The notes under the pieces are model-generated. The model had not been told where the DNA came from. It was given only the letters and a program-made list of their open reading frames with translations, and did not search any database. The translations under genes were made by a program, and so were the position numbers. A DNA stretch of 64,000 nt from assembly GCA_937981575.1 (NCBI GenBank), contig CALJNR010000006.1, positions 62,001 to 126,000 of the forward strand, in the 5' to 3' direction. Shown here piece after piece: positions 9,362-18,666 of this stretch. Positions within the stretch are counted from its first letter, which is position 1; every line of letters begins with the position of its first letter. The DNA is from an uncultured Clostridia bacterium. Its GTDB lineage: Bacteria > Bacillota > Clostridia > Lachnospirales > Cellulosilyticaceae.

Positions 9362-9826
9362 ATGGGTGAAATGAGTAAGCGAGAATTTGTATTTGGGAGT
9401 TTATTTTTATTTGCCAACAGGCTTCAAGTAATGGGAGACAGATGGGACCCGGATATTACGATGAAACAATGGTTTTTAATTGTGATGGTAGCCCAGTTTG
9501 AAGAAAAACCTCCTACGCTTACTGAAGTAGCAGAATTTATGGGAAGTTCAAGACAAAACGTCAAACAGTTAGCGCTAAAGCTAGAAAAACGAAAGTTTAT
9601 GCGTATTGAAAAAGATGAAAAGGATAATAGAGCACTTAGACTTGTTTTAACAGAAGAATGCAACCAGTTTTTTTCAAACAGGAGACACAGAGAGCAGGCT
9701 TTTCTAGATGAGCTCTATAAGGGATTTGAAGAAGCAGAGTTGGATGCACTATATAAGAACATGTATAAGCTAGGCGAAAACGTATTTGAAATGGATAAAC
9801 AGTCTAAAGGAGGAAAAAGAATATGA
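9362..9826 (+). CDS. MarR-family transcriptional regulator
   Basis: Winged-helix repressor, 154 residues from the chosen ATG at 9362, which has GAAAGGAAG at good spacing; ATGs at 9329 and 9338 are in frame but fall next to the operator and lack such a site. The DNA-binding core is visible: PTLTEVAEFMGSSRQNVKQLALKLEKRKFMRIEKDEKDNRALRLVLT (helix-turn-helix plus wing), flanked by helical dimerisation regions. Its TGA overlaps the next ATG (ATGA), so it is translationally coupled to the flavodoxin gene and likely controls all four genes. The inducer is unknown; redox stress is plausible given the operon. Confidence 0.9.
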   Translation: MGEMSKREFVFGSLFLFANRLQVMGDRWDPDITMKQWFLIVMVAQFEEKPPTLTEVAEFMGSSRQNVKQLALKLEKRKFMRIEKDEKDNRALRLVLTEECNQFFSNRRHREQAFLDELYKGFEEAELDALYKNMYKLGENVFEMDKQSKGGKRI

Positions 9827-10338
9827 AAACATTGATTGCTTATGGAAGCAAGCATGGGGCTGCGAAAAAGTGTGCACAGATGCTAAAACAAAAAATAGCT
9901 GGAGAAGTCGAAATAGTGGATCTAAAACAAACAAAAGACTGTAATTTGAAGCAATATGATCAGGTTATTGTGGGCGGCTCTATTTATGCTGGGATGATTC
10001 AAAAAGAAGTTACAGCATTCTGCACTCAAAATCTTGAAATACTAGGGCAGAAAAAGTTAGGATTATTTATATGCTGTATGAGTGAAAATGATGCAGATAA
10101 GCAGTTGGAGAAGGTCTTTCCACCTGAGCTTTTAAAAACAGCCATCATTAAAAAGTCTTGTGGGGGAGCTTTTGATTTTAAGCAGATGAACGTAATGGAA
10201 AAAATGATTATTAAAATGGTGTCTAAGGCCCAAGCTAAAAATGATCCAAATACAAAGCCTGTTAATACAAAGGAAAGTGTATCTATGCTCAACATAGAAA
10301 ACATTAATGCTATAGCTGAGGCGATGAGAGGATATTAG
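9823..10338 (+). CDS. Flavodoxin-domain protein (HemG/flavodoxin_5-like)
   Basis: Predicted FMN-binding redox protein of 171 residues. The N-terminus TLIAYGSKHGAAKKCAQML matches the flavodoxin phosphate-binding loop (T/S-x-T/S-x-x-G-x-A); VIVGGSIYAGMIQKEV and LGLFICCMSEND fit flavodoxin-fold strands and the menaquinone-dependent protoporphyrinogen-oxidase (HemG) relatives. In Clostridia such proteins are usually general flavodoxins and haem synthesis is not implied. Coupled by ATGA overlap to the MarR gene. Confidence 0.82.
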   Translation: MKTLIAYGSKHGAAKKCAQMLKQKIAGEVEIVDLKQTKDCNLKQYDQVIVGGSIYAGMIQKEVTAFCTQNLEILGQKKLGLFICCMSENDADKQLEKVFPPELLKTAIIKKSCGGAFDFKQMNVMEKMIIKMVSKAQAKNDPNTKPVNTKESVSMLNIENINAIAEAMRGY

Positions 10339-10382
10339 TCTATGTGAATCACACTATTACATAGTTGAAGAGGGGGAATAAC

Positions 10383-10940
10383 GTGCATATCACAGTATTA
10401 GATGGAATAGAGGGAATAAGTCAATTGGAGGATTTATTAAAATTAACTGGGGAACAGTATGGTATAAGTTATACTTATTTAAAGCTTGAAAAGATGGATA
10501 TACAGCCTTGTAGAAACTGTGGAGGGTGCTCTACAAAAACGCCAGGGGAATGTCTTTTTAAAGATGATACTCCTGAGGTAATGAAAAGTCTCGTGAAATC
10601 TAATCTGGTTATTATGGCGACTCCCATCCGTTTTGGGGGATTTAACTCTATTTTAAAGAAAGCTTTGGATAAGTGTGCGCTATTAGGACTGCCCTTTTTT
10701 AAAGTAGATAAAGGAAGCCTTTACCATCCAGGCCGTTACGGCGAAACAATGTTTACTAGCCTGATTATTGGTATATCAAGGAGCCACTCTGAAAAGCAGA
10801 AGCAGAGTTTCCGGCAGTTGGCGAAACAAAATGCCGCTATTATGCGCGTGCCTTATCAAGCGGTGATTGTAGAAGATAACGATATGCTGCAAGTGAAGGA
10901 TGTTATCTTAAGTTTGCTAAGAGAGGAGCAGTACATATGA
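10383..10940 (+). CDS. NADPH-dependent FMN-reductase-fold protein with iron-sulfur-type cysteine motif
   Basis: Start taken as GTG 10383, just after GAGGGGGAA; an upstream TTG (10365) would place that ribosome site inside the gene. The 185-residue product has the flavodoxin-like fold of the WrbA/NADPH-dependent FMN reductase group, with VIMATPIRFGGFNSILKKALDK matching the flavin-binding region. It also carries C43, C46, C49 and C57 (CX2CX2CX7C), the compact motif that holds a 4Fe-4S cluster in archaeal and clostridial iron-sulfur flavoproteins. It is therefore probably an iron-sulfur flavoprotein moving electrons to oxygen, peroxide or quinones (inference). Overlaps the next gene by 4 bases. 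Confidence 0.8.
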   Translation: MHITVLDGIEGISQLEDLLKLTGEQYGISYTYLKLEKMDIQPCRNCGGCSTKTPGECLFKDDTPEVMKSLVKSNLVIMATPIRFGGFNSILKKALDKCALLGLPFFKVDKGSLYHPGRYGETMFTSLIIGISRSHSEKQKQSFRQLAKQNAAIMRVPYQAVIVEDNDMLQVKDVILSLLREEQYI

Positions 10941-11608
10941 GTCAAACAAAAGTGCTCTTATTAGATGGGGGCATGCGAAAAAATGGAACGTCTTCTAGCT
11001 TAGCAAAGACGATTAAAAGGCAGGTAGAAAATAAAGGACAGACTGCAGAAATAACCCGCCTAGTAGAGTATTTTGATGGTAAACATATGATAAGTGAGCT
11101 TAAAACGATATTAAATAAAAGTGATATAATAGGAATTATTGCACCGTGCTATGTTAATACTTTTCCTTATGCAGACATATGGTGCTTAGAGCAGCTTATT
11201 TGCGGTTATCAAAAAGAGTGGCAAGGGAAAATGTTGTTTGCAGTCGCTCAAGGAGGGATGCCAGATCTTAAAGTGCATCAGTCGATTCTCCATGTTTCGG
11301 AACATTTTGCTGAAGAAACAGAGATGAAATGGGCGGGAGGGCTTATTATTGGTATGGCACCGCTTATTGATGGAGCGCCACTAGAAAACTGTGGATTTAT
11401 TGGCAGACGACTTGTTAAAAATATGGATAGGATGGTAGATCGCCTGCTGGATTTTGGACATATACCAAGTGCTTTGCAGAATAAAATAACGATAGATATC
11501 CCAAAAATCTTAAACTATCCATTAGCCTTTTTTCTTAACTATATTGTTAAAAGTTCATTAAAAAAAGGCGGAGCAGGAGATCCTTATCATAAGCCTTATT
11601 GTTCGTAG
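10937..11608 (+). CDS. Flavodoxin-like-fold NAD(P)H oxidoreductase
   Basis: Third flavodoxin-fold protein of the operon, 223 residues. The N-terminus KVLLLDGGMRKNGTSSSLAKTI is the typical nucleotide/FMN-binding start of NADPH-dependent FMN reductases, and IIGIIAPCYVNTFPYADIWCLEQL corresponds to the second flavin loop. It lacks the Cys cluster of its neighbour. ATGA overlap with the preceding gene shows translational coupling. The substrate cannot be named. Confidence 0.75.
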   Translation: MSQTKVLLLDGGMRKNGTSSSLAKTIKRQVENKGQTAEITRLVEYFDGKHMISELKTILNKSDIIGIIAPCYVNTFPYADIWCLEQLICGYQKEWQGKMLFAVAQGGMPDLKVHQSILHVSEHFAEETEMKWAGGLIIGMAPLIDGAPLENCGFIGRRLVKNMDRMVDRLLDFGHIPSALQNKITIDIPKILNYPLAFFLNYIVKSSLKKGGAGDPYHKPYCS

Positions 11609-11688
11609 CATGTAAGTAAGTTTATATATTTGTAATAAGATACAAGGGTTATTAGGTCTAATTCGTATATTCAAGATACAAAGCACAC

Positions 11689-11760
11689 ATCAAAAGAACA
11701 TATTCAGGAGCTTTAGTCTACATTAACTGTGGGCAGGAGCAGTGAATATGTTCTTTTGAT
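11689..11760. terminator. Bidirectional terminator between convergent operons
   Basis: An 18-base perfect inverted repeat, ATCAAAAGAACATATTCA (11689-11706) with its complement at 11743-11760, separated by 36 bases. It abuts the stop codon of the minus-strand ABC gene and ends the flavoprotein operon on the other side. There is no long T tract, so termination is likely but not certain. Confidence 0.6.
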
Positions 11761-13269
11761 TTATGTCGTATTTAGACGGGGAATATTTTTAGTAGCATAG
11801 TACAGAATCTTTTCTTTTGTAGCCTCTTTTTGACTGAGTTCACATACTAATTTACCTTGAGAAAGTACTAATATACGATCACACATGCCTATAATTTCAT
11901 CAAAATCAGAAGAGATGAGTATAACGCCCCCCCCATTTTTTGTAATATTGTTGAGGCAATTATAAATATCAACTTTGGATACAATATCTACACCACGTGT
12001 TGGTTCATCGGCAATAAAAATTTTTGAATGATTCATAATCCATTTAATAAAAAACATTTTTTGCCACTGTCCTAAAGTATAGTGGTCTAGATCATTTGAA
12101 GTATTTGATGTAATATTAAATCTTTTCAGGTACTCTTTAACGGTAGATAATAAAATGTTGTAATTGATATGCCCTTTATGAGAAAATCTCTGAAGGGCAG
12201 TAAAAGCAATATTATCCGGAACGTCCAAAGAAGAAATAATACCATCTTTTTCCCGATCTTCGGGAAGAAGTGCAATAGTATTTAGTATAGCTTGGAAAGG
12301 GTGTTTGACAGATACAGGCTTACCATTAATTTCAAATTGTGAACACTCATAATTCGCACTTCCAAACAAACAATTGGCGAGTAGCGTACGACCAGAGCCT
12401 GCAAGGCCGGTAATTCCTAAGACTTCATGTTTATGTAGTGAAAAAGAGATATCTGTCAGTATACCAGAAGATTTTAAATTGTTGACTCTTAAAAGCTCAG
12501 CGCCTTTCTTAAAGTGAAGCTTTGGATATTTATTTGTTAGTGGAATACCTGCTAAAAGAAGGATAATTTCTTCTTCTATAGAGTCATCCACATCTAGGGT
12601 TGCTAAAAGAGCACCTTGTTTAATGATAGAAACTCTATTTCCTAATTTACATATATCGTCCAGCTTATGGGAGATTAATAGTACCCCTACATTTTTTTGT
12701 TTAAGTTTAGTGATAATTGCATGAAGAATATCATTTTCATAGTCTGTAAAAGCAGCAGAAGGTTCGTCTAATATGATAACTTTTGCGTGAGAAACATATG
12801 CTTTTAAAATTTGGATAATATGCTTTTGAGCAAGCCCATAGTTTTCAAGCATTTCAAAAGGATCCATATTAATCTGAAAGGACTCTAAAACCTCTTTAGT
12901 CCTGGAAAAAATTTCACTCATATTAATTGGAGAAAACCTATGTTTTGTAGAAAGACTTTCGAAAAATAGATTTTCTGCAACAGACATTTGATCAAAAAGC
13001 TGGATATCTTGTGGCACATAAAAGATACCTAAAGCTTTTGCATCTTCTATAGAATTAATTGTAAGTATTTCATCATTCAGCATAATGGTGCCGGTATAGC
13101 CTGTAATAACACCGCTGAGGATTTTGACGAGGGTTGACTTTCCAGCACCGTTTGCGCCCATGAGTATATGAACTTCCTGTTGTTTTAAATTAAAGTAAAT
13201 ATTTTTCAGTTGAAAAGCAGTTCCAATTGTTTTAGAAAGTTTTTGAACTTCTAGTAAATACTTTGACAC
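11761..13269 (-). CDS. Orphan sugar-type ABC ATPase with two domains and altered signature motifs
   Basis: A 502-residue tandem ATPase of the RbsA/MglA class. Domain 1 has Walker A GANGAGKST, Walker B VIILDEPSAAF and an H-loop (LLISHKLDD), but its signature reads YGLAQKHIIQ instead of an LSVGQQQ-like motif. Domain 2 has the usual degenerate P-loop (GLAGSGRT) and DEPTRGVDI, with TLGQWQK in place of LSGGNQQK. The start is GTG, two bases after the DeoR stop. No permease or binding protein lies on this strand; a normal ATPase for the neighbouring importer is encoded at 15564. It may serve distant permeases, replace MmsA under some condition, or have a regulatory role (inference). Confidence 0.85.
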   Translation of the reverse strand: MSKYLLEVQKLSKTIGTAFQLKNIYFNLKQQEVHILMGANGAGKSTLVKILSGVITGYTGTIMLNDEILTINSIEDAKALGIFYVPQDIQLFDQMSVAENLFFESLSTKHRFSPINMSEIFSRTKEVLESFQINMDPFEMLENYGLAQKHIIQILKAYVSHAKVIILDEPSAAFTDYENDILHAIITKLKQKNVGVLLISHKLDDICKLGNRVSIIKQGALLATLDVDDSIEEEIILLLAGIPLTNKYPKLHFKKGAELLRVNNLKSSGILTDISFSLHKHEVLGITGLAGSGRTLLANCLFGSANYECSQFEINGKPVSVKHPFQAILNTIALLPEDREKDGIISSLDVPDNIAFTALQRFSHKGHINYNILLSTVKEYLKRFNITSNTSNDLDHYTLGQWQKMFFIKWIMNHSKIFIADEPTRGVDIVSKVDIYNCLNNITKNGGGVILISSDFDEIIGMCDRILVLSQGKLVCELSQKEATKEKILYYATKNIPRLNTT

Positions 13270-13271
13270 AC

Positions 13272-14075
13272 TTAGTCACTTCCTTCCACTAAGTTAATAG
13301 AAGTAAACAATTCGATATCATGATTACAAATAAGTTTCTTATAATAATCACTAAGATTATAATTGGTAATAATCTTATCAGCAATTTTTAGGGGGCCTAC
13401 TTTAAAAAAAGCCGTTTTATTGAAATAAATTTCAGGACAGAGAATGATCTTTGAGGTAGCATTTAAGATAGCTTCCTGAATGAGCGTAGCTTTATCAATA
13501 TTAGAAACAGAAAAACCTACATTTTCACTAAAGCCGTCTAATTCTATGAAAATCTTGCTAATGTAAAAATGAGACATATTTGCAAGAGTCAATCTTCCGA
13601 AGGTAGCTTTCGAATGAAAGTCTATATCGCCGCCTAAAGAAATAGCTTTTATGTGAGGAAAGTGACTTAATTCAAGCGCAATAGCTAAGTCATTGGTGAG
13701 AACGGTAAGATTTTGTTTATGTTTAAGATGACGGGCAATTTCCAAACAAATAGGACCGTTAGTTAACATGATAGAATCATTATCTTGTATCATATCTACT
13801 GCTATAAGAGCTATTTCATGAAAATCAGAACCAAAAGCTCCAGTAGAATCTTCCGATGGTGCAGGCAAAGTTTCGGTAGTTGCCAGGACATCGGGAGGAC
13901 TAAGAACAGCTCCACCATGTATCCTTCGCAAAAAACCTTCTTCTTCTAATTTTTCAAGATCTTTTCGGATCGTAACTTCTGATACATTGAGCATATCACT
14001 CAGTTTAGAAACTTCTACTTTTTCATTTTGCGTTAAGTAGTTCTTAATTATTTTTATTCTTTCGATTGCGAACAA
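13272..14075 (-). CDS. DeoR-family sugar-responsive transcriptional regulator
   Basis: Repressor with N-terminal winged helix-turn-helix (EKVEVSKLSDMLNVSEVTIRKDLEKLEEEGFLRRIHGGAVL, the DeoR signature) and a C-terminal sugar-phosphate-sensing DeoRC domain (VLTNDLAIALEL, ISLGGDIDF, ELDGFSENVGFS). At 267 residues it is slightly longer than the usual 250. The only reasonable start is a TTG with a weak ribosome site, since an in-frame stop lies three codons upstream, so expression may be low. It is divergent from the ChvE/MmsAB importer and probably controls it together with the adjacent orphan ATPase. Confidence 0.88.
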   Translation of the reverse strand: MFAIERIKIIKNYLTQNEKVEVSKLSDMLNVSEVTIRKDLEKLEEEGFLRRIHGGAVLSPPDVLATTETLPAPSEDSTGAFGSDFHEIALIAVDMIQDNDSIMLTNGPICLEIARHLKHKQNLTVLTNDLAIALELSHFPHIKAISLGGDIDFHSKATFGRLTLANMSHFYISKIFIELDGFSENVGFSVSNIDKATLIQEAILNATSKIILCPEIYFNKTAFFKVGPLKIADKIITNYNLSDYYKKLICNHDIELFTSINLVEGSD

Positions 14076-14177
14076 ATAGCATCACCAAATTCATTTAGTA
14101 TTGTTTCTTTTAAGTATAAACTAAAAGGGGGAGAATGTACAATATATTTACGAAAACTTACTAATAGTTAATGAAAG

Positions 14178-14260
14178 TAAAAAATCATAAGTTAAAATAA
14201 CTAAAAAATCATAAAATCGTAAAGAAATATATTGACTTTTTACTAAGTGTATATTATCAT
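14178..14260 (+). promoter_or_regulatory. Promoter of the monosaccharide importer with 13-base direct repeats
   Basis: -35 TTGACT (14232-14237) and -10 TATCAT (14255-14260) with a 17-base spacer precede the binding-protein gene. Upstream, TAAAAAATCATAA occurs twice (14178-14190 and 14202-14214), 24 bases apart, in the divergent region shared with the DeoR gene. These are good candidates for DeoR operators. The 5' leader that follows is rich in AACAAA repeats. Confidence 0.55.
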
Positions 14261-14333
14261 TAAGACACAAACGTAACAAAAACAAATAAAACAAAACAAA
14301 ACGAAAGAAATATCAAAATGGAGGGGTAAATTT

Positions 14334-15491
14334 ATGAAAATGAAAAAGTTATTATCTCTATTAGTGGCAGGCGCTATGTCTCTTACACTTGCAGCTTGTG
14401 TACCGGGAACAACTGAACCAACACAGTCATCGAATGCACAAACTGAAAAGCCGGCAGAAAATGCTGGGGGTACAGAAGCAACTGGTGATCAAGGAGGCGC
14501 AGGCAAATATGTTGGAGTACTCATGCCAACGCAATCTTCGCAGCGCTGGATACAAGACGGTGACAATATGAAGAAACAGCTTGAAGCCAAAGGATATGAA
14601 GTTGATCTTCAGTATGCAGAGGACGTTGTGGAAAATCAGGTATCTCAGCTTGAAAACATGGTTACAAAAGGAGTAAATGTTTTGGTTATTGCTTCAATTG
14701 ATGGTGAAGCTTTAACAGGTGTTATTGATAAAGCCGCTGATGCAGGTATAAAGATTATCGCTTATGATAGATTGATTAGAGGCTCTCAGCATATTACATA
14801 TTATGCAACGTTTGACAATTTCAAGGTAGGTGTTCAGCAAGGATCTTATATTGTAGAAAAACTTGGCCTTGCAGAAGGAAAGGGACCATTTAATATTGAA
14901 CTATTTGGTGGTTCTCCGGATGATAATAACGCATACTTCTTCTATGATGGAGCAATGAGCGTGCTTCAGCCTTATATTGACAAAGGTCAGCTTGTTGTAA
15001 AATCTGGACAAATGGGTATGGATAAAGTGTCAACGTTAAGATGGGATGGGGCTACTGCACAAGCACGTATGGATAATATCTTGTCAGCAAACTATTCAGA
15101 CGGAGCAAAAGTTGATGCTATTCTTTCGCCATATGATGGTATTTCTATTGGTATCTTATCTTCTGTAAAGGCTGTGGGATATGGAAGTGGAAGTCAGCCT
15201 ATTCCAATTATTACAGGACAGGATGCAGAAGTACCTTCGGTAAAATCTATTATCGCTGGGGAACAAGCTCAAACTGTATTTAAAGATACAAGAACACTTG
15301 CGGAAAGAACAGTTGAGATGGTAGATGCTGTATTGCAAGGCAAGGAAGCAACTGTAAATGACACAAAAACTTATGATAATGGTGTTAAAGTTGTTCCGTC
15401 ATTCCTTTGTGACCCTGTATCTGTAGATATCAGCAATTACAAGCAAGTACTCATTGATTCAGGCTACTATACAGAAGATCAACTTAAATAA
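14334..15491 (+). CDS. chvE: ChvE-like multiple-monosaccharide-binding lipoprotein
   Basis: Extracellular solute-binding component of a sugar ABC importer, lipid-anchored through C22 (signal peptide ending LTLAAC), followed by a low-complexity linker to about residue 60. The mature part begins [27 protein letters not shown] and contains [13 protein letters not shown] and the [13 protein letters not shown] block, as in ChvE and its relatives, which bind glucose, galactose, xylose or arabinose. The following genes encode the cognate ATPase and permease. Strong ribosome site GGAGGGG. A divergent DeoR gene suggests sugar-dependent control. Confidence 0.9.
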   Translation: MKMKKLLSLLVAGAMSLTLAACVPGTTEPTQSSNAQTEKPAENAGGTEATGDQGGAGKYVGVLMPTQSSQRWIQDGDNMKKQLEAKGYEVDLQYAEDVVENQVSQLENMVTKGVNVLVIASIDGEALTGVIDKAADAGIKIIAYDRLIRGSQHITYYATFDNFKVGVQQGSYIVEKLGLAEGKGPFNIELFGGSPDDNNAYFFYDGAMSVLQPYIDKGQLVVKSGQMGMDKVSTLRWDGATAQARMDNILSANYSDGAKVDAILSPYDGISIGILSSVKAVGYGSGSQPIPIITGQDAEVPSVKSIIAGEQAQTVFKDTRTLAERTVEMVDAVLQGKEATVNDTKTYDNGVKVVPSFLCDPVSVDISNYKQVLIDSGYYTEDQLK

Positions 15492-15563
15492 TTATTGGTA
15501 AAGGCTAGGTGGCAGCTATCTTGTTGTCACCTAGCATTACATAACGCGAAAGGAGTTGATGAA

Positions 15564-17099
15564 ATGACTGATAATATACTGGAAATGAAAGATATCTCCA
15601 AAGCGTTTTCGGGAGTAAAAGTACTTAAAAACGTAAACTTACAGGCTAAGCGAGGAGAAATACTAGCTTTGGTAGGTGAAAACGGAGCAGGAAAGTCTAC
15701 GCTTATGAATGTACTAAGCGGTATTTATGCCTATGGCAATTATACTGGAGATATTATCTTTGAAGGGAAAGAATGCAGGTTTAAAAATATAAAAGATAGT
15801 GAAAAGATAGGGATTGTTATTATTCATCAGGAACTAGCGCTTGTGCCTTATCTTTCTATAGCTGAAAATGTGTTTCTTGGAAATGAACAAGCAAGTAATA
15901 GTATAATAGATTGGAATAAAACCCATACAAGAACCCATGAACTCCTAGCAAGGGTAGGACTGAAAGATGACTCTAATGCACTTATTAAAGATATTGGGGT
16001 GGGAAAACAGCAGCTTGTTGAGATTGCAAAAGCACTCTCGAAAGAGGTTAAGCTTCTTATTTTGGATGAGCCAACGGCAGCGCTTAATGATGAAGATTCT
16101 GATCACTTGCTTAACTTGCTTTTAGAACTTAAAAAGCAAGGGATTGCATGTATAATTATATCTCATAAATTAAATGAAGTTACAAAGGTAGCAGATAGGA
16201 TTACAGTTATACGAGATGGCAGCACGATAGAAACCTTAGTTAAAGGACAGGATGACATTACAGAAGACCGCATCATAAAAGGAATGGTAGGGCGGGATCT
16301 TGTTGATCGTTATCCTAAGCGAAATCCTCAAATAGGAGAGATTATGTTTGAGGTAAGAGATTGGGAGGTTTTTGATCCTCTTAATGAAGATAGAAAAGTT
16401 ATCAAAAATATTAATTTAAATGTTAAAAAAGGTGAAGTAGTAGGAATTGCTGGCCTCATGGGGGCTGGAAGGACAGAATTTGCTACTAGTATTTTTGGGA
16501 AAGTTTATGGGAAAAAAATTAGTGGAAAGTTGCTAAAAGAAGGAAAAGAAGTTACTATTAATAATGTAAGCGATGCTATAGCACATGGTCTGGCTTATGT
16601 AACGGAAGACAGAAAAACAGCAGGGCTTATCTTGATTGATGATATAAAAAGAAATATTTCGCTCGCAAGTCTGAAAAAACTGAGTAAAAATAGCGTTATA
16701 GATGATAATGAAGAAATACAGGTGGCAGAAGACTACCGCAAAATGCTTAATATCAAATCCACAAGTATTCTGCAGCGTACAGGAGACCTTTCGGGGGGGA
16801 ATCAACAAAAGGTTGTACTTAGCAGATGGATATTTTCTGATCCTGATATTCTAATACTTGATGAGCCGACCAGAGGAATTGATGTCGGGGCAAAATATGA
16901 GATTTATACAATTATTAACGAACTTGCAATACAAGGAAAATCAATTATTATTATTTCATCAGAACTTCCCGAAGTATTAGGCATGAGCGACAGGGTATAT
17001 GTAATGAATGAAGGGAAAATAGTTGGTGAACTTAACAAAGAATCTGCTTCTCAAGAGAGCATAATGAAATGTATTATGCAAAGCAGTAGGGAGGGATAA
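15564..17099 (+). CDS. mmsA: Monosaccharide ABC importer ATPase MmsA/GguA
   Basis: Tandem ATPase (511 residues) that drives sugar import. The start is ATG 15564 with AAAGGAG; a TTG at 15495 would extend it pointlessly. Domain 1 has Walker [10 protein letters not shown] (38-46) and DEPTAAL; domain 2 has the typical degenerate P-loop GLMGAGRTE, intact signature LSGGNQQK and Walker [11 protein letters not shown]. The [22 protein letters not shown] segment is characteristic of the multiple-monosaccharide (GguA) subgroup. It sits directly between the binding protein and the permease. Confidence 0.93.
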   Translation: MTDNILEMKDISKAFSGVKVLKNVNLQAKRGEILALVGENGAGKSTLMNVLSGIYAYGNYTGDIIFEGKECRFKNIKDSEKIGIVIIHQELALVPYLSIAENVFLGNEQASNSIIDWNKTHTRTHELLARVGLKDDSNALIKDIGVGKQQLVEIAKALSKEVKLLILDEPTAALNDEDSDHLLNLLLELKKQGIACIIISHKLNEVTKVADRITVIRDGSTIETLVKGQDDITEDRIIKGMVGRDLVDRYPKRNPQIGEIMFEVRDWEVFDPLNEDRKVIKNINLNVKKGEVVGIAGLMGAGRTEFATSIFGKVYGKKISGKLLKEGKEVTINNVSDAIAHGLAYVTEDRKTAGLILIDDIKRNISLASLKKLSKNSVIDDNEEIQVAEDYRKMLNIKSTSILQRTGDLSGGNQQKVVLSRWIFSDPDILILDEPTRGIDVGAKYEIYTIINELAIQGKSIIIISSELPEVLGMSDRVYVMNEGKIVGELNKESASQESIMKCIMQSSREG

Positions 17100-17100
17100 A

Positions 17101-18267
17101 ATGGACAAATTAAAGAGCATCTTTAAAAATAATATCAGACAATATGCAATGGGTATAGCACTTATATCTATTATGCTGCTTTTTCAAATTTTAACAAAAG
17201 GGATTCTTCTTAAACCACTTAATGTCACCAATCTTATTTTGCAGAATAGTTATATTCTTGTCCTTGCAATAGGAATGTTTCTGTGTATTCTAACAGGTAA
17301 TATAGATCTATCAGTAGGCTCGGTTGCGGCCTTTGTGGGGGCCATATCAGCAATACTTGCAATTAGAATGAAGCTTCCTGTTATTCCGACGATTGTTATA
17401 TCCCTTCTTATAGGAGGACTGATCGGAGCTTGGCAGGGGTACTGGATTGCTTATGTAAGAATACCGGCATTTATTGTTACCCTTGCGGGGATGCTTATAT
17501 TCAGAGGGCTTACATTAGTCATTTTAAAAGGGCAAACGATAGCACCATTTCCAGGGTCCTATCAAATTATAAGTTCTGGGTTTATTGCTGATTTCTTTGG
17601 AGGACCTGGCCTTCACATTACAACTTTACTGGTGGGAGCTGTACTTTCTATTTATTATGTCATTTCAGAACTTAATAAAAGAAAAAATACACTAAAATAT
17701 AAATTTGAGGTTTTATCGCCGCAGCTCTTTGCAGCAAAATTGCTTTGCATTGTTATTATTATTAATGTCTTTACATACTGGCTGGCAAGTTATAAAGGAA
17801 TACCTACAGTATTAGTGCTTTTAGCTATTTTGATAGCCATTTATACCTTTATTACGAATAAAACTGTTCCGGGAAGACATATTTATGCTTTCGGAGGCAA
17901 TGAGAAAGCTGCTAAACTATCTGGTGTTAAGACGAATAAAGTATTATTTTGGGTATATGTTAATATGAGTGTCTTAGCTGCATTGGCAGGCATAGTATTT
18001 GCTGGACGATTAAATGCAGCCACTCCAAAAGCAGGTGTAAACTTTGAACTTGATGCTATTGCGGCATGTTATATAGGAGGCGCTTCGGCTTCGGGAGGAA
18101 TAGGAACTGTTTTTGGGTGTATTATTGGCGGACTCATTATGGGAGTACTTAATAATGGGATGTCTATATTGGGTATTAGTATAGATTGGCAGCAGGCAAT
18201 TAAAGGATTTGTTCTATTATTAGCAGTTGCATTTGATGTTTATACCAAAAATAAGGCAAGAAGATAA
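17101..18267 (+). CDS. mmsB: Monosaccharide ABC importer permease MmsB/GguB
   Basis: Membrane channel subunit, 388 residues with about ten membrane helices, of the BPD_transp_2 (RbsC-like) family. The conserved ILTGNIDLSVGSVAAFVGAI, LAGMLIFRGL and YAFGGNEKAAKLSGVKTNKV motifs are present; the last couples to the ATPase. It begins one base after the ATPase stop, and a large palindromic terminator follows. It completes a one-permease importer (presumably a homodimer). Confidence 0.93.
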   Translation: MDKLKSIFKNNIRQYAMGIALISIMLLFQILTKGILLKPLNVTNLILQNSYILVLAIGMFLCILTGNIDLSVGSVAAFVGAISAILAIRMKLPVIPTIVISLLIGGLIGAWQGYWIAYVRIPAFIVTLAGMLIFRGLTLVILKGQTIAPFPGSYQIISSGFIADFFGGPGLHITTLLVGAVLSIYYVISELNKRKNTLKYKFEVLSPQLFAAKLLCIVIIINVFTYWLASYKGIPTVLVLLAILIAIYTFITNKTVPGRHIYAFGGNEKAAKLSGVKTNKVLFWVYVNMSVLAALAGIVFAGRLNAATPKAGVNFELDAIAACYIGGASASGGIGTVFGCIIGGLIMGVLNNGMSILGISIDWQQAIKGFVLLLAVAFDVYTKNKARR

Positions 18268-18294
18268 AAATAAAATGTAGAAATTCCCCTGATT

Positions 18295-18348
18295 TATAAA
18301 TAATAATAAGGCATAGGTAGTACTACCTATGCCTTATTATTATTTATA
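18295..18348. terminator. 54-base perfect palindrome after mmsB
   Basis: 27-base arms without a single mismatch meet at AGTACT (centre 18321/18322); the core is AAGGCATAGGTAGT and its complement, flanked by AT-rich arms. As RNA it forms one long hairpin whose outer 3' arm is U-rich, so it can act as a terminator in both directions. Confidence 0.7.
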
Positions 18349-18631
18349 GGTTTACATAACTAAAAGATGATGTAAGGGGTAAAAGGTTATATGTAAAATA
18401 GAAGGAAAGAATAAAAACTGTAAGTAGCAAAACAACTCGAATAAAAATATATGAAAAAACAGAAAAAATGGTTTACATAAAACATAATAGTTTGATTTGT
18501 AAGGAATTGGTTATAGTTATGTATTATAGGCATAAAAATTAATTTTGAATGAATGGAGGGAAAAAAGATTTTTATAAGAATAGAAGTTGCAATTGGAAAA
18601 AAATTAAAAACCCTAATCTTATAAAATTGTA
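18349..18631. other. AT-rich intergenic stretch, no gene seen
   Basis: No convincing reading frame. A GGAGGG site at about 18555 is followed only by a short open stretch without ATG, GTG or TTG at the right place. The region separates the sugar importer's terminator from the liv promoter. Confidence 0.5.
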
Positions 18632-18660
18632 TTGAATTATTTCAGTACTTATATTATAAT
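18632..18660 (+). promoter_or_regulatory. Promoter of the liv operon leader
   Basis: -35 TTGAAT (18632-18637), 17-base spacer, -10 TATAAT (18655-18660). Predicted transcription start near 18667, leaving a leader of about 270 bases before the first gene. Confidence 0.7.
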
Positions 18661-18666
18661 ACAACT

